From an uncultured Eubacteriales bacterium (lineage in GTDB: Bacteria; Bacillota; Clostridia; Oscillospirales; CAG-272): a stretch of 55,054 bases of DNA. Both the position numbers and the translations under genes were made by a program. How positions within the stretch are numbered: position 1 is the first letter of the stretch; every line of letters begins with the position of its first letter. The notes below the pieces were generated by a model. It searched no databases. It saw only the letters and a list, made by a program, of their open reading frames with translations, and was not told the origin of the DNA. Shown one piece after another: positions 8,412-16,390 of this stretch. The stretch spans positions 1 to 55,054 of the forward strand of contig CAKSDP010000013.1 in the NCBI GenBank assembly GCA_934446065.1, given 5' to 3'.

Positions 8412-8448
8412 ATCAACCCCGGGCGCAATTTCGCCCGAATTTGTTGAT
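8412..8448 (-). promoter_or_regulatory. Leader hairpin upstream of the dockerin gene
   Basis: In the 5' leader ATCAAC pairs with GTTGAT and, inside it, GGGCG pairs with CGCCC. The hairpin ends about 10 bases before the ribosome site. It may stabilise the mRNA or affect translation; no known riboswitch signature is seen. Confidence 0.45.
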
Positions 8449-8461
8449 ATATTATGCACAT

Positions 8462-8490
8462 ATTATACCGCAGATCTTGGTATTTGTCAA
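8462..8490 (-). promoter_or_regulatory. Consensus promoter for the dockerin/CBM9-like gene
   Basis: On the minus strand TTGACA (8490-8485), 17-base spacer and TATAAT (8467-8462) match the vegetative consensus exactly. This implies strong expression of the secreted protein. Confidence 0.85.
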
Positions 8491-8525
8491 CAATGTGAAA
8501 TATTTTATTTGCTTATTTTTTTCAA

Positions 8526-9200
8526 TTATTGGTGAATTTCATTAATCGACAAAATTCGCGCCCTGATATCGTCCGGAACGCTCGCAACATCAGCTGCACC
8601 GGCGGCGGTAAGCACCTCCGGCGGACGATACCCCCACGACACGCCCATCGGATACATTCCGGCGTTATTCGCGGTCTTCATGTCGATATCGGAGTCGCCG
8701 ACGAACATACACTCGCCCGGCTCGGCGCCAAGCTCACGCGCGACGGCAAGCGCCGCATCGGGGCACGGCTTCTCCGGATACTTTCCCTGCCCGAGCACAA
8801 AATCAAACATCCCGGGAAACAGCTTCTCCGCGATCATGCGGACAAACTCGTCCTGCTTGTTCGAGAGCACGCCGAGACGTATTCCGTCCGCCTTCAGCTC
8901 TGAGAGCAGCTGCGGGATGCCGTCAAACGGAGCGGTCTTGTCGTTGTAGCATTTTGAATATTTTTCGCTGTAAACGCCAAGCGCCTTTGTTACGATATCG
9001 TCGTTTATGTCGCTGTACACCTCATCCGGCATCGAGCGCGCGACAAACAGTCTTGCGCCTCGGTTTATACGCTCGATCAGTTCCTCTCTCGTGCGCTCCT
9101 TCCAGCCGAACTCACGGAGCATCCCGTTCATCGCCTGACCGAGATCGAGTATTGTGTCGGCAAGAGTGCCGTCAAGGTCAAAAATCGCTGCTTTTATCAC
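8526..9200 (-). CDS. HAD-superfamily hydrolase, phosphoglycolate phosphatase-like
   Basis: The 224 residues have all HAD motifs: nucleophile and general acid in FDLDGTLAD (7-15), motif II SNKQD (about 113-117), a Lys in the KPCPD segment and motif IV FVGDSDIDM (about 166-174). The helical cap after motif I suggests subfamily I, like Gph. Likely role is removal of phosphate from phosphoglycolate or another small phosphoester; the exact substrate is not determinable. The start is GTG with GAGGT about 6 bases upstream. It follows pduL on the same strand after a 61-base gap containing a weak hairpin (about 9227-9247). Confidence 0.85.
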   Translation of the reverse strand: MIKAAIFDLDGTLADTILDLGQAMNGMLREFGWKERTREELIERINRGARLFVARSMPDEVYSDINDDIVTKALGVYSEKYSKCYNDKTAPFDGIPQLLSELKADGIRLGVLSNKQDEFVRMIAEKLFPGMFDFVLGQGKYPEKPCPDAALAVARELGAEPGECMFVGDSDIDMKTANNAGMYPMGVSWGYRPPEVLTAAGAADVASVPDDIRARILSINEIHQ

Positions 9201-9261
9201 GGTATAACCTCACTTCCGAAAAACATGGGAGCGCTGTGCGCGCCCCCAATCAGTATTAGAC

Positions 9262-9840
9262 TCAGTCCTTGATGATTGTGCCGTAGCACTCGCCGAACGC
9301 CATAGCCGCGTTCGACTCATCGGTATCGATGTGCATTGCGGGAGCGAACTTCTCGCTTACGCGACATACGACATCGCCGAAGGTGAGCGAACGTCCGTCG
9401 GAATCGATCTTCACGGAGACGATCTCCTTGTCGGCAACGCCGAATTCTGCGGCAGCTTCGGGAGTAAGGTGGATGTGACGCTTTGCGGCGATAACGCCCT
9501 CTGCAAGATCAACCTCACCTGCGGGGCCGATGAGCTTGCACGCGCCGCTTCCGGCAACATCACCGCTCTCGCGGACGGGAGCTGCAATTCCGAGCGTTCT
9601 TGCATCGGTGAGGGATACCTCAACCTGAGATGCGGGGCGCTCCGGTCCGAGGATGATCACGTTCGCGATGGACTTTTTCGGTCCGACGACGGTGACTCTC
9701 TCCTCGCAAGCGAACTGACCGGGCTGACTCAGATCCTTCTTATGTGTAAGAGTTGCGCCTGCACCGAACAGCGCCTCGACGTGCTCACGGGTCAGATGCA
9801 CGTGACGCGCGGAGGTCTCAACAAGAATTTTGTTTGACAT
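9262..9840 (-). CDS. pduL: Phosphate propanoyltransferase/phosphotransacetylase (PduL family)
   Basis: The 192 residues show the two PduL half-barrels with the zinc-binding His signatures ETSARHVHLTREH near the N-terminus and AKRHIHLTPEAA near residue 122. PduL converts acyl-CoA plus phosphate to acyl-phosphate, replacing Pta. No microcompartment shell protein, aldehyde dehydrogenase or acetate kinase gene is adjacent, and the protein begins directly at SNKILVETS without an encapsulation peptide. A cytosolic role in acetate or propionate formation is therefore more likely than a microcompartment role. The ATG has AAAGGAG upstream. Confidence 0.9.
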   Translation of the reverse strand: MSNKILVETSARHVHLTREHVEALFGAGATLTHKKDLSQPGQFACEERVTVVGPKKSIANVIILGPERPASQVEVSLTDARTLGIAAPVRESGDVAGSGACKLIGPAGEVDLAEGVIAAKRHIHLTPEAAAEFGVADKEIVSVKIDSDGRSLTFGDVVCRVSEKFAPAMHIDTDESNAAMAFGECYGTIIKD

Positions 9841-9873
9841 GATATGTACTCCTTTATATTTTTTATTAAGTAG

Positions 9874-9906
9874 ATCCCGGGGGACGCCGCACAGACGCCC
9901 CCGCGG
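9874..9906 (-). terminator. GC-rich hairpin after gpmI (weak terminator)
   Basis: A GGGGG/CCCCC stem with extra pairing lies between gpmI and pduL. There is no good T run, so it may only attenuate transcription. Confidence 0.35.
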
Positions 9907-9915
9907 GTCAAATTC

Positions 9916-11562
9916 TCACTCAACCTCGATCACGGATGCATCCCAGAAATCGGGAGCCTTGTAACCGAGAAGATTTGTTGCGGTCGCAGCAACATTCGAC
10001 AGACCGAACTCGCCGTTATCCGCCTTCACCGTATACTTGCCGTCGGAGAAGTTGTCGTAAATGATCATCGGCACGGGATTGAGCGTATGGCTTGTCTTCG
10101 CCTTAAATCCGTGCTCGCCGCGCTTGGGTGCGCCGGTCTTCTTGTCGATCTCGTACATCTCGTCGGCATTGCCGTGGTCTGCACAAATGATCGCTGCGCC
10201 GTGAACCTCATCGACGACGGGCAGAATGCGTCCGAGCTGAAGATCGAGCGCCTCCATGCTGCATATAGTTGCGGGCAGGCTGCCGGTGTGACCGACCATA
10301 TCGCCGTTCGGGAAGTTAACGCGGATCGAACGATATTTGCCGCTTCTGAGGCAGTCGATAAGCGTGTCAGCAATATCGGCGCACTTCATCCACGGGCGCT
10401 GCTCAAACGGCACAACGTCGGATTTGATCTCGATGTAAGTCTCGGTGTCCTCGGAGAACTTACCGCTGCGGTTGCCGTTCCAAAAGTAGGTTACGTGACC
10501 GAACTTCTGAGTTTCGGAGATCGCGAGCTGCGTGACACCGGTATTTGCGAGGTACTCGCCCATAGTTCCGGTGATCTCCGGCGGATTCACGAGGTAACGC
10601 GACGGAATATGCAGGTCGCCGTCGTACTCGAGCATTCCGGCAAACACGACCTTCGGTACGCGTACACGGTCAAACTTATCGAACGATGAGTCAGCCTCAA
10701 ACGCGATCGAAATCTCGATCGCGCGGTCGCCGCGGAAATTGTAGAACACGACGCTGTCGCCGTCCTCGATCGTGCCGACGGGCTTGCCGTCCTCGGCAAT
10801 AACGAACGCGGGCAGATCCTGGTCGATCACGCCGGTCTCCTCGCGGTAGGTCTTGATCGCTTCTTCGGCAGACGCGAACGTTCTTCCCTCGCCGAGCACG
10901 TGGGTGTGCCAGCCGCGCTCTACCATTGCCCAGTTTGCGCCGTATCTGTCCATCGTGATCTGCATACGGCCGCCGCCGGACGCGATCTTTATGTCGAAGT
11001 CGGGGCTTCTGAGACCTGCGAGGTACTCCTCAAACGGGCAAACGTAGTCGAGCGCCGACGTCTCGCCGACATCACGTCCGTCAAGCAGGATGTGGATGCG
11101 GACGCGCGGCAGTCCCTCGCGCTTCGCCTCGTCGATCATTGCCTTCAGGTGGTCGATGTGCGAGTGCACGTTTCCGTCGGAGAAAAGACCGATAAAGTGC
11201 AGCGTCGCGCCTTTCGCGTTGTCTGCGATCTCGTGCCATGCCTTCGACTCGAACATTTTGCCGCTCTCAATGGAGTTTGACACAAGCTTTGCGCCCTGCG
11301 CAAACACCTGACCGGAGCCAAGCGCATTGTGTCCGACCTCGGAGTTACCCATATCGTCGTCGGACGGAAGTCCCACGGCAGTACCGTGAGCCTTCAGCTT
11401 CACCATGGGGTACTCCTTCATAAGTCTGTCAAGATTGGGGGTCACAGCGCGCGAAACGGCGTTGCCCTCTCCCTCGGGAGCAAGTCCCACTCCGTCCATG
11501 ACGATGGTCAGCACAGGACCCTCGACACCGGAAAATTTCTCAAGCTTTTCAAGGCTGTTCAT
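9916..11562 (-). CDS. gpmI: 2,3-bisphosphoglycerate-independent phosphoglycerate mutase
   Basis: The 548 residues fit GpmI (about 510-550). The metal site begins at VMDGVG, the phosphoserine nucleophile lies in MGNSEVGHNALGSGQ, the DGRDVG loop is in the phosphotransferase domain, and CADHGNADEM supplies late metal ligands. The enzyme interconverts 3- and 2-phosphoglycerate in glycolysis using two manganese ions. It starts at ATG with AAAGGA upstream and has a promoter at 11611-11639. The pyruvate formed downstream of this step can feed the decarboxylase system encoded at the right of the window. Confidence 0.95.
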   Translation of the reverse strand: MNSLEKLEKFSGVEGPVLTIVMDGVGLAPEGEGNAVSRAVTPNLDRLMKEYPMVKLKAHGTAVGLPSDDDMGNSEVGHNALGSGQVFAQGAKLVSNSIESGKMFESKAWHEIADNAKGATLHFIGLFSDGNVHSHIDHLKAMIDEAKREGLPRVRIHILLDGRDVGETSALDYVCPFEEYLAGLRSPDFDIKIASGGGRMQITMDRYGANWAMVERGWHTHVLGEGRTFASAEEAIKTYREETGVIDQDLPAFVIAEDGKPVGTIEDGDSVVFYNFRGDRAIEISIAFEADSSFDKFDRVRVPKVVFAGMLEYDGDLHIPSRYLVNPPEITGTMGEYLANTGVTQLAISETQKFGHVTYFWNGNRSGKFSEDTETYIEIKSDVVPFEQRPWMKCADIADTLIDCLRSGKYRSIRVNFPNGDMVGHTGSLPATICSMEALDLQLGRILPVVDEVHGAAIICADHGNADEMYEIDKKTGAPKRGEHGFKAKTSHTLNPVPMIIYDNFSDGKYTVKADNGEFGLSNVAATATNLLGYKAPDFWDASVIEVE

Positions 11563-11610
11563 AATTTGTCCTTTCTATATAAAAGCAGTATTTAACTTAT
11601 TGTTACCTAT

Positions 11611-11639
11611 ATTATACCCCCGTTCGGGGAAAATAACAA
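11611..11639 (-). promoter_or_regulatory. Promoter for gpmI with a palindromic spacer
   Basis: On the minus strand: TTGTTA (11639-11634), 17-base spacer, TATAAT (11616-11611). The spacer contains the palindrome CCCCGTTCGGGG, which could be an operator or part of the 3' hairpin of the upstream gene. Confidence 0.75.
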
Positions 11640-11645
11640 GAGGCG

Positions 11646-12134
11646 TCAGCTTTTCTTTTCCGAAGTTGCGCACGATGCGTGGATGACGAGCGCGAGCGCA
11701 ACGCCCGCAGCACGGATATACGCACTGACGTTGAAATATCCTCCCGATGCCGCGCCGGCGCACAGCTCCCCCGACATTATGAGCACGGCGGGCGTCAGAA
11801 CCGACAGTGCAGTCCGCACAAATGCGGCGGGCGTGCCGAGCCTGTCCCCGAGCCACAGGAGAAGTGTCACGGCGGCAGTTGCGGGAGCTGCGATCTTCAT
11901 ATATCCCCAGAAGAAATCGCGCGCCCACCCGGCGACATTCTCGGACGCACTTGCGACCTTCACCGAAAACACGATCGCGCAGACGGCCGCAAGCACGACA
12001 CCGAGCGCCGCTGCCGAAAGCCTGACGGCACAGGCAGCTTTGCGCGGCAGACGTCCTCCGATCGCAAGCATGATCGGGAACGAGAGAAAAACAACGATAG
12101 CGCAAACGACGGTCAAAGTTTCCGTAACATCCAT
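11646..12134 (-). CDS. Small hydrophobic membrane protein, unknown function
   Basis: The start at 12134 (MDVTETLTVV) overlaps the AhcY stop in TGATG, so translation is probably coupled; a longer frame to 12215 would run deep into ahcY. The 162 residues contain about five predicted TM segments: roughly 5-22, 35-60, 75-98, 105-125 and 138-158. No family motif is recognised. As the last gene of the Met-gamma-lyase/AhcY operon it might move a methyl-cycle product such as adenosine, homocysteine or a thiol, but that is guilt by association only. Confidence 0.6.
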   Translation of the reverse strand: MDVTETLTVVCAIVVFLSFPIMLAIGGRLPRKAACAVRLSAAALGVVLAAVCAIVFSVKVASASENVAGWARDFFWGYMKIAAPATAAVTLLLWLGDRLGTPAAFVRTALSVLTPAVLIMSGELCAGAASGGYFNVSAYIRAAGVALALVIHASCATSEKKS

Positions 12135-13378
12135 CAGCCGAGTCCGTTCAGATATGCTTCCTGCTCTGGAGTGAGGCGGTCGATCGACGCGCCCATTGAC
12201 GAAAGCTTCTCCCATGCGACGGAGCGGTCGATCTCCGGAGGAACTGCGTACACGCCGGGCGACAGCTTACGTCCGTGCTCCGCCATGTACTGCACGCTTC
12301 TCGCCTGTATCGCAAAGCTCATGTCCATGATCTCCGCCGGATGTCCCATTCCTGCGGCAAGGTTCACAAGTCTGCCCTCTGCGAGCAGGTTGAGGATACG
12401 CCCGTCCGGCAGGCGGTATCCGGTAATATTCGGCCGGCGCTCGAACACCTCGGTCGCCGCCATCTCAAGATCCTCTTTATTTATCTCGACATCGAAATGC
12501 CCGCTGTTTGCAAGGAGCGCGCCGTCCTTCATGTTCATGAAATGTCTGCCGCATATAACGTCGCGGCAGCCGGTCAGTGTAATGAACAAGTCGCCGATCT
12601 TTGCGGCATCGTCCATCGTCATCACGGTAAAGCCGTCCATGACCGCCTCGACCGCCTTGACGGGATCGATCTCGGTGACTACGACGACTGCGCCGAGTCC
12701 CTTCGCACGCATTGCCGCGCCTTTGCCGCACCATCCGTAGCCGGCGATAACGACAGTCTTCCCTGCGATGATGAGGTTTGTCGTACCCATAATGCCCTCG
12801 AGGGTGGACTGACCCGTGCCGTATCGGTTGTCGAAAAGATGCTTGCAATCCGCGTCATTTACGTCCATCATGGGGTATTTAAGCTCACCTGCGGCGGCAC
12901 GCGCCTCAAGTCTGCGAACGCCTGTGGTCGTCTCCTCGCATCCGCCGATCATGTTTCTTCCGTAGCCTGCGGCGTCTCCGTGAAGGAGCGCGATAAGATC
13001 CCCGCCGTCATCGATTATCACGTTCGGGCAGAACTCGAGCGTTCTGATGAGGTCGTCCCTGTACTCGGCATCGCTCGCGCCGTGAACGCCGAACACTTCA
13101 ATGCCGTCAACCGTATCGGCAGCGGCAGCAACGTCGTCCTGCGTCGAGAGCGGATTGCACCCGGTAAGCCTGACCTCGGCTCCGCCTGCGGCAAGAGTTT
13201 CCGCGAGGCACGCGGTCTTTGCTTCAAGATGGATCGACATCGCGATCTTTATTCCCTCAAGCGGGCGCTTCTCCTCAAACTCGCGGCGGATCCCGCCGAG
13301 CACGGGCATATAGGATTTGACCCACTCGATCTTATCTCTGCCCGACGGGGCAAGAGCGGCTGATTTTATATGTGACAT
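12134..13378 (-). CDS. ahcY: Adenosylhomocysteinase (S-adenosylhomocysteine hydrolase)
   Basis: The 414 residues match the bacterial SAHH family. The substrate region has KIAMSIHLEAKTA and GCNPLSTQDDVAAA. The catalytic block follows, with DDGGDL, EETTTGVRRL and an Asn-Asp-Lys segment NDADCKHLFDNRYGTGQS. The NAD Rossmann motif is VIAGYGWCGKGAAM, and the end has LAAGMGHPAEIMDMSFA. It splits SAH into homocysteine and adenosine using bound NAD. The ATG has GAAAGG upstream and lies 6 bases after the upstream gene. Many Clostridia use the Pfs/LuxS route instead, so a SAHH here is notable but not unprecedented. Confidence 0.93.
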   Translation of the reverse strand: MSHIKSAALAPSGRDKIEWVKSYMPVLGGIRREFEEKRPLEGIKIAMSIHLEAKTACLAETLAAGGAEVRLTGCNPLSTQDDVAAAADTVDGIEVFGVHGASDAEYRDDLIRTLEFCPNVIIDDGGDLIALLHGDAAGYGRNMIGGCEETTTGVRRLEARAAAGELKYPMMDVNDADCKHLFDNRYGTGQSTLEGIMGTTNLIIAGKTVVIAGYGWCGKGAAMRAKGLGAVVVVTEIDPVKAVEAVMDGFTVMTMDDAAKIGDLFITLTGCRDVICGRHFMNMKDGALLANSGHFDVEINKEDLEMAATEVFERRPNITGYRLPDGRILNLLAEGRLVNLAAGMGHPAEIMDMSFAIQARSVQYMAEHGRKLSPGVYAVPPEIDRSVAWEKLSSMGASIDRLTPEQEAYLNGLG

Positions 13379-13384
13379 ATCTCT

Positions 13385-14653
13385 CTACCTTTCATCATCA
13401 TTGCCGATGCAGTACGCCGCAGCGCACATAACTCCGTATCTCGCGGACTCGTATGTAAGTCCGCCCTGCATGAACGCGGTGTACGGCTCGCGCATCGGTC
13501 CGTCCGCCGAAAGCTCTATCGACGAGCCGCCGGTGAAAGCGCCTGCCGCCATCACGACCGGATCGTCATACCCCGGCATATCCCACGGCTCCGGTATCAC
13601 ATAGGAGTCGATCGGGGACGCGCACTGTATTCCGCGGCAGAAGCGCACCATTCCCTCGGGCGAGCCGAGCGTTACCGTCTGTATTATATCGTATCTGTCC
13701 TCGCCGGGAGCGGGAGACACCGCATATCCGAGAGAATCGAAGATGTACGCCGCGAGGTGCGCGGCTTTGAGTGCCTGCGCTGTTGTGTGCGGCGCGTAGA
13801 ACAGCCCTTTCAGGATATTCCTCGTCTGACCGAGCGACGCTCCGACCTCAAGCCCGACTCCGGGGCAGACAAGCCTGTTCCCGGCAAGCTCGGCCGCGCG
13901 TTCAGTTCCGGCGATATAACCGCCGATGTCCGCCATGCCTCCGCCGGCGTTCTTTATGAGCGAGCCGATCATCATGTCCGCGCCGAGCGCCGCAGGCTCG
14001 ACCGTTTCGGTGAACTCGCCGTAGCAGTTATCCACGACGACGAACGTGTCGGGCGAGATGCTCTTCACGAACCGCGCCGCCTCGCCGATCTCCTCGGCGC
14101 TGAGTGTGCGGCGGCAGATATATCCCTTCGAGCGCTGAATGAACGCGACCTTGACACGCGCGCCGTAATGTTCGAGCTTTGCGCGGACCGCATTGAGATC
14201 GATCCGCCCGTCCGGGGTCATATCGACCTCGTCGTACTCTATGCCGAAATCGGCAAGCGATCCGGAGCCGTCCGCACCCTTCATCCCGATGACGTCGTGC
14301 AGCGTGTCATACGGCGACATCGTGAGCGAGAGCATGACGTCGCCCGGGCGGAGCAGTCCGAACAGTCCGACCGTGATCGCGTGCGTGCCGCTGAGGATCG
14401 ACGGGCGTATGAACGCCGCGTCCGCGCCGAATATTCTTGCGCACACACGATCGGCGGCATCGCGGCCGGCATCTCCGTAGCCGTAGCCCGTGGACGGGGC
14501 AAACATCGCCTCGCTTATGCGCTCCGCGCGGAAAGCGTCCAGCACCTTCCTCGTGCACTCGAACGAAATGCGGTCGATACGCGCGAACGCCGGCGCAAGC
14601 GACGCTTCCGCCTCGGCGGTCAGTTTTTCTATTTTCTCAGGAATCGTCGTCAT
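13385..14653 (-). CDS. Methionine gamma-lyase-family PLP enzyme (aluminium-resistance family)
   Basis: The 422 residues match the family formerly called aluminium resistance protein (Met_gamma_lyase, fold type I). Typical blocks are STGYGYGDAGRDAADRVCA, FIRPSILSGTHAI, VVVDNCYGEFTE, and the Schiff-base Lys in GSLIKNAGGG. These enzymes are thought to cleave sulphur amino acids; true substrates are poorly known. Position directly before ahcY suggests homocysteine or methionine turnover: SAH to homocysteine by AhcY, then possible elimination of a thiol or sulphide by this enzyme. The ATG has GGGAG upstream and its own promoter at 14695-14723. Confidence 0.88.
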   Translation of the reverse strand: MTTIPEKIEKLTAEAEASLAPAFARIDRISFECTRKVLDAFRAERISEAMFAPSTGYGYGDAGRDAADRVCARIFGADAAFIRPSILSGTHAITVGLFGLLRPGDVMLSLTMSPYDTLHDVIGMKGADGSGSLADFGIEYDEVDMTPDGRIDLNAVRAKLEHYGARVKVAFIQRSKGYICRRTLSAEEIGEAARFVKSISPDTFVVVDNCYGEFTETVEPAALGADMMIGSLIKNAGGGMADIGGYIAGTERAAELAGNRLVCPGVGLEVGASLGQTRNILKGLFYAPHTTAQALKAAHLAAYIFDSLGYAVSPAPGEDRYDIIQTVTLGSPEGMVRFCRGIQCASPIDSYVIPEPWDMPGYDDPVVMAAGAFTGGSSIELSADGPMREPYTAFMQGGLTYESARYGVMCAAAYCIGNDDER

Positions 14654-14694
14654 GGCACACTCCCAGTACAGATCTGAAAATTTTACTTCATTTT

Positions 14695-14723
14695 ATTGTA
14701 CTACCGCAAAAATGAAATGTAAA
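14695..14723 (-). promoter_or_regulatory. Promoter of the Met-gamma-lyase/ahcY operon
   Basis: On the minus strand: TTTACA (14723-14718), 17-base spacer, TACAAT (14700-14695). It lies between the ncRNA terminator and the first gene, so the operon need not depend on the upstream RNA. Confidence 0.7.
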
Positions 14724-14750
14724 GTATATTTTGTAAATTCATAGACCCGC

Positions 14751-14785
14751 AAAAAGAGAAAACCCGCGCCGTGGCGCGGGTTTTC
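14751..14785 (-). terminator. Terminator of the structured RNA
   Basis: GAAAACCCGCGCC and GGCGCGGGTTTTC form a 13-bp stem around a two-base loop, followed on the minus strand by TCTTTTT. It insulates the RNA from the operon downstream. Confidence 0.9.
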
Positions 14786-15069
14786 AGGGGTGGGGGTAAA
14801 TATACCGCTCATCGACGACATGCAGCTTAGTCGATGAGACCAAAGCTGTTACAATGTTCCGATATGGCACAGAACATATTGTAACCTTATAAAACGTTGC
14901 GGAGATGCGCTCATATGCACAGCGTCTCCGCAGCACCGTGCGAGCACTGTCTGTCATAACCGACAGACCGAAAGAGCAGACGGGATCATTTCCGCATGAA
15001 AGGCAGAAATGGCAAATAAGCGGGTCGTGAAGTCGTACCGACACCCAATTCCGTACGCAAGCTCTTCCG
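14751..15069 (-). ncRNA. Structured independent RNA of about 319 nt, family unknown
   Basis: A consensus promoter places the transcript start at about 15069 and a strong terminator ends it near 14751; no credible ORF lies between. Reading 5' to 3' on the minus strand, hairpins follow one another: a 9-bp closing stem starting at the first nucleotide (15069-15061 with 14977-14969) that encloses two smaller hairpins (8-bp stem 15010-15003/14995-14988, and a GGGT/ACCC arm); a 6-bp stem (14967-14962/14955-14950); a 10-bp stem (14931-14922/14908-14899); a 12-bp stem with one bulge (14885-14872/14859-14848); a 9-bp stem (14838-14830/14816-14808); then the terminator. It lacks signatures of tmRNA, SRP RNA, T-box, SAM riboswitches and the RNase P P4 core. 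A 6S-like or novel regulatory RNA is possible. Confidence 0.65.
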
Positions 15070-15075
15070 CATAAT

Positions 15076-15104
15076 ATTTTACTACATTCAAAAGAGAATT
15101 TCAA
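15076..15104 (-). promoter_or_regulatory. Promoter of the structured RNA
   Basis: On the minus strand: TTGAAA (15104-15099), 17-base spacer, TAAAAT (15081-15076). The predicted +1 falls on the first base of the closing stem, as in 6S-like and other stable RNAs. Confidence 0.8.
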
Positions 15105-15232
15105 CATTTTTCAGAGAATAATTTTCAAAAATTTGGAATTTTTTGAGTGCGGGATGAAAACGGGCACAGATATCGTCGAAATATGTCGATTTATAAATAT
15201 TTCGGGCACATTTGTCCCACAAAACGCAGCCG

Positions 15233-15263
15233 AAAAAGAACGCCCCGTTTTTCACAGGGCGTC
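15233..15263 (-). terminator. Terminator of the AAA ATPase gene
   Basis: GACGCCC pairs with GGGCGTT around an A-rich loop and is followed by TCTTTTT on the minus strand, 35 bases past the stop codon. Confidence 0.75.
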
Positions 15264-15297
15264 TGGCAGCGGATGAGAAAATGTGATATAAACTGCG

Positions 15298-16194
15298 TCA
15301 ATGCTCAAACTCGTCCATATGTTCGGTGAAAAAGTCGTAATACACACGTACTCCTTCAAGTTCGGTCCAACGTTTCTGAACCACCGGCGCCGAATCAATA
15401 TCATAAATTTTCGCTCCGCGAAGCGACAAAATAAAAGGCGAGTGCGTTGATATGACAAACTGGCAATCGTGATTGCGGACACAATCTTCAATAAAGTATT
15501 TCAGCATGATTTGATTTTTCGGTGAAAGACTGTTCTCCGGCTCGTCGAGCAGATACAAAGCTCCGTCTGCGATCGAATCAACAAAAAACGATAATGCACT
15601 TTCTCCGTTAGATCGTTCCTGCAGGCTGCGCATTACCTGCGATCTCAGATACTGGGACTGCGTTGTGCTTTTCTTTCTTGCGCTGCAAACGCTTTTCCAA
15701 CGCTCGTAATCGTCAAGCCCCCGAAGTCGGTTCGGCTCCGAGCTGCTGCGTTCGTTAACATACTCCAACATCGTGTCTGCTTTTTTCTGATCGATTCCCT
15801 GGTTGATGCGGCGAATGTCAAGCACTCTTTCAAAGACATCATCACTCGTGATTATTCTGCTTGCCTTGGAGAGCGGTTCGGCAAGCTCGTAACGGCACAG
15901 TTCCACGTAATCGTCGAAATAATCACTTCTGTTATAAGGAGTGCCGCGGTCAAGCCCGAGCGTCTCCGCCATAACATTCAGAATTGTGCTTTTCCCGCTG
16001 CCATTGTTGCCGTAAAAGATAGTTATATCACTGAAATAAAAATCCGGAAGATCACGCTCGCGAAACAAAACAAACGGATAATCTGTCGTCTGGTATGTAC
16101 TGAAGGTTTTTCTTTTGAATGCCGAAGATTTTGTGTTGAAAAAATTCTCGTCTTCCGCTTTGGAAAGCATATGAAATGAATTCAAAAATATCAT
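15298..16194 (-). CDS. Single-domain AAA ATPase of the SMC/RecF-like AAA_21 type
   Basis: The 298 residues carry an ABC-class ATPase fold without a membrane domain: Walker A GNNGSGKST (about 62-70), a helical insert (about 95-190), an SNGES-type signature, Walker B YLLDEPENSLS (about 215-226) and the switch His in STHSPF (about 248-253). Such stand-alone ATPases occur in defence and in gene-regulatory contexts; OLD-type relatives add a TOPRIM nuclease, which is absent here. A GGAG-type ribosome site precedes the ATG at 16194. It is divergent from the ABC exporter, sharing a roughly 195-base AT-rich promoter region, and both lie in a lower-GC island next to tRNA-Gly. Precise role unknown. Confidence 0.75.
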   Translation of the reverse strand: MIFLNSFHMLSKAEDENFFNTKSSAFKRKTFSTYQTTDYPFVLFRERDLPDFYFSDITIFYGNNGSGKSTILNVMAETLGLDRGTPYNRSDYFDDYVELCRYELAEPLSKASRIITSDDVFERVLDIRRINQGIDQKKADTMLEYVNERSSSEPNRLRGLDDYERWKSVCSARKKSTTQSQYLRSQVMRSLQERSNGESALSFFVDSIADGALYLLDEPENSLSPKNQIMLKYFIEDCVRNHDCQFVISTHSPFILSLRGAKIYDIDSAPVVQKRWTELEGVRVYYDFFTEHMDEFEH

Positions 16195-16272
16195 TAGTAA
16201 TACTCCTTAAATAATGTTAAAATATCAATTTCACCAGCCCGGTCAAGCTGTATATTATTTTTTGATATGGCA

Positions 16273-16300
16273 TTGCACTTTTAAGATTATCTGGTATAAT
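16273..16300 (+). promoter_or_regulatory. Promoter of the ABC exporter gene
   Basis: TTGCAC (16273-16278), 16-base spacer, TATAAT (16295-16300) with a TGG extension. Start near 16307 gives a leader of about 84 bases containing a 21-codon ORF (16345-16410) that overlaps the exporter start. Confidence 0.7.
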
Positions 16301-16390
16301 TTAATTAGAATAAATAATTCCAAGACAGTTCACAGATAGGTTCAATGGAAAGATTCATCACAAAACATAAAGAAACGGAGAATGTACACT

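Noticed and set aside
9262..9840. Bacterial microcompartment locus
   Set aside because: PduL stands without shell proteins or signature enzymes and has no encapsulation peptide.
14751..15069. RNase P RNA
   Set aside because: A stretch reading GCTCGCACGGTGCTG resembles part of class B RNase P, but the conserved GAGGAAAGTCC and the 3' P4 strand are missing and the RNA is too short.
14751..15069. SAM, SAH or T-box riboswitch for the Met-gamma-lyase/ahcY operon
   Set aside because: None of the core motifs of those riboswitches is visible, and the operon has a separate promoter downstream of the terminator.
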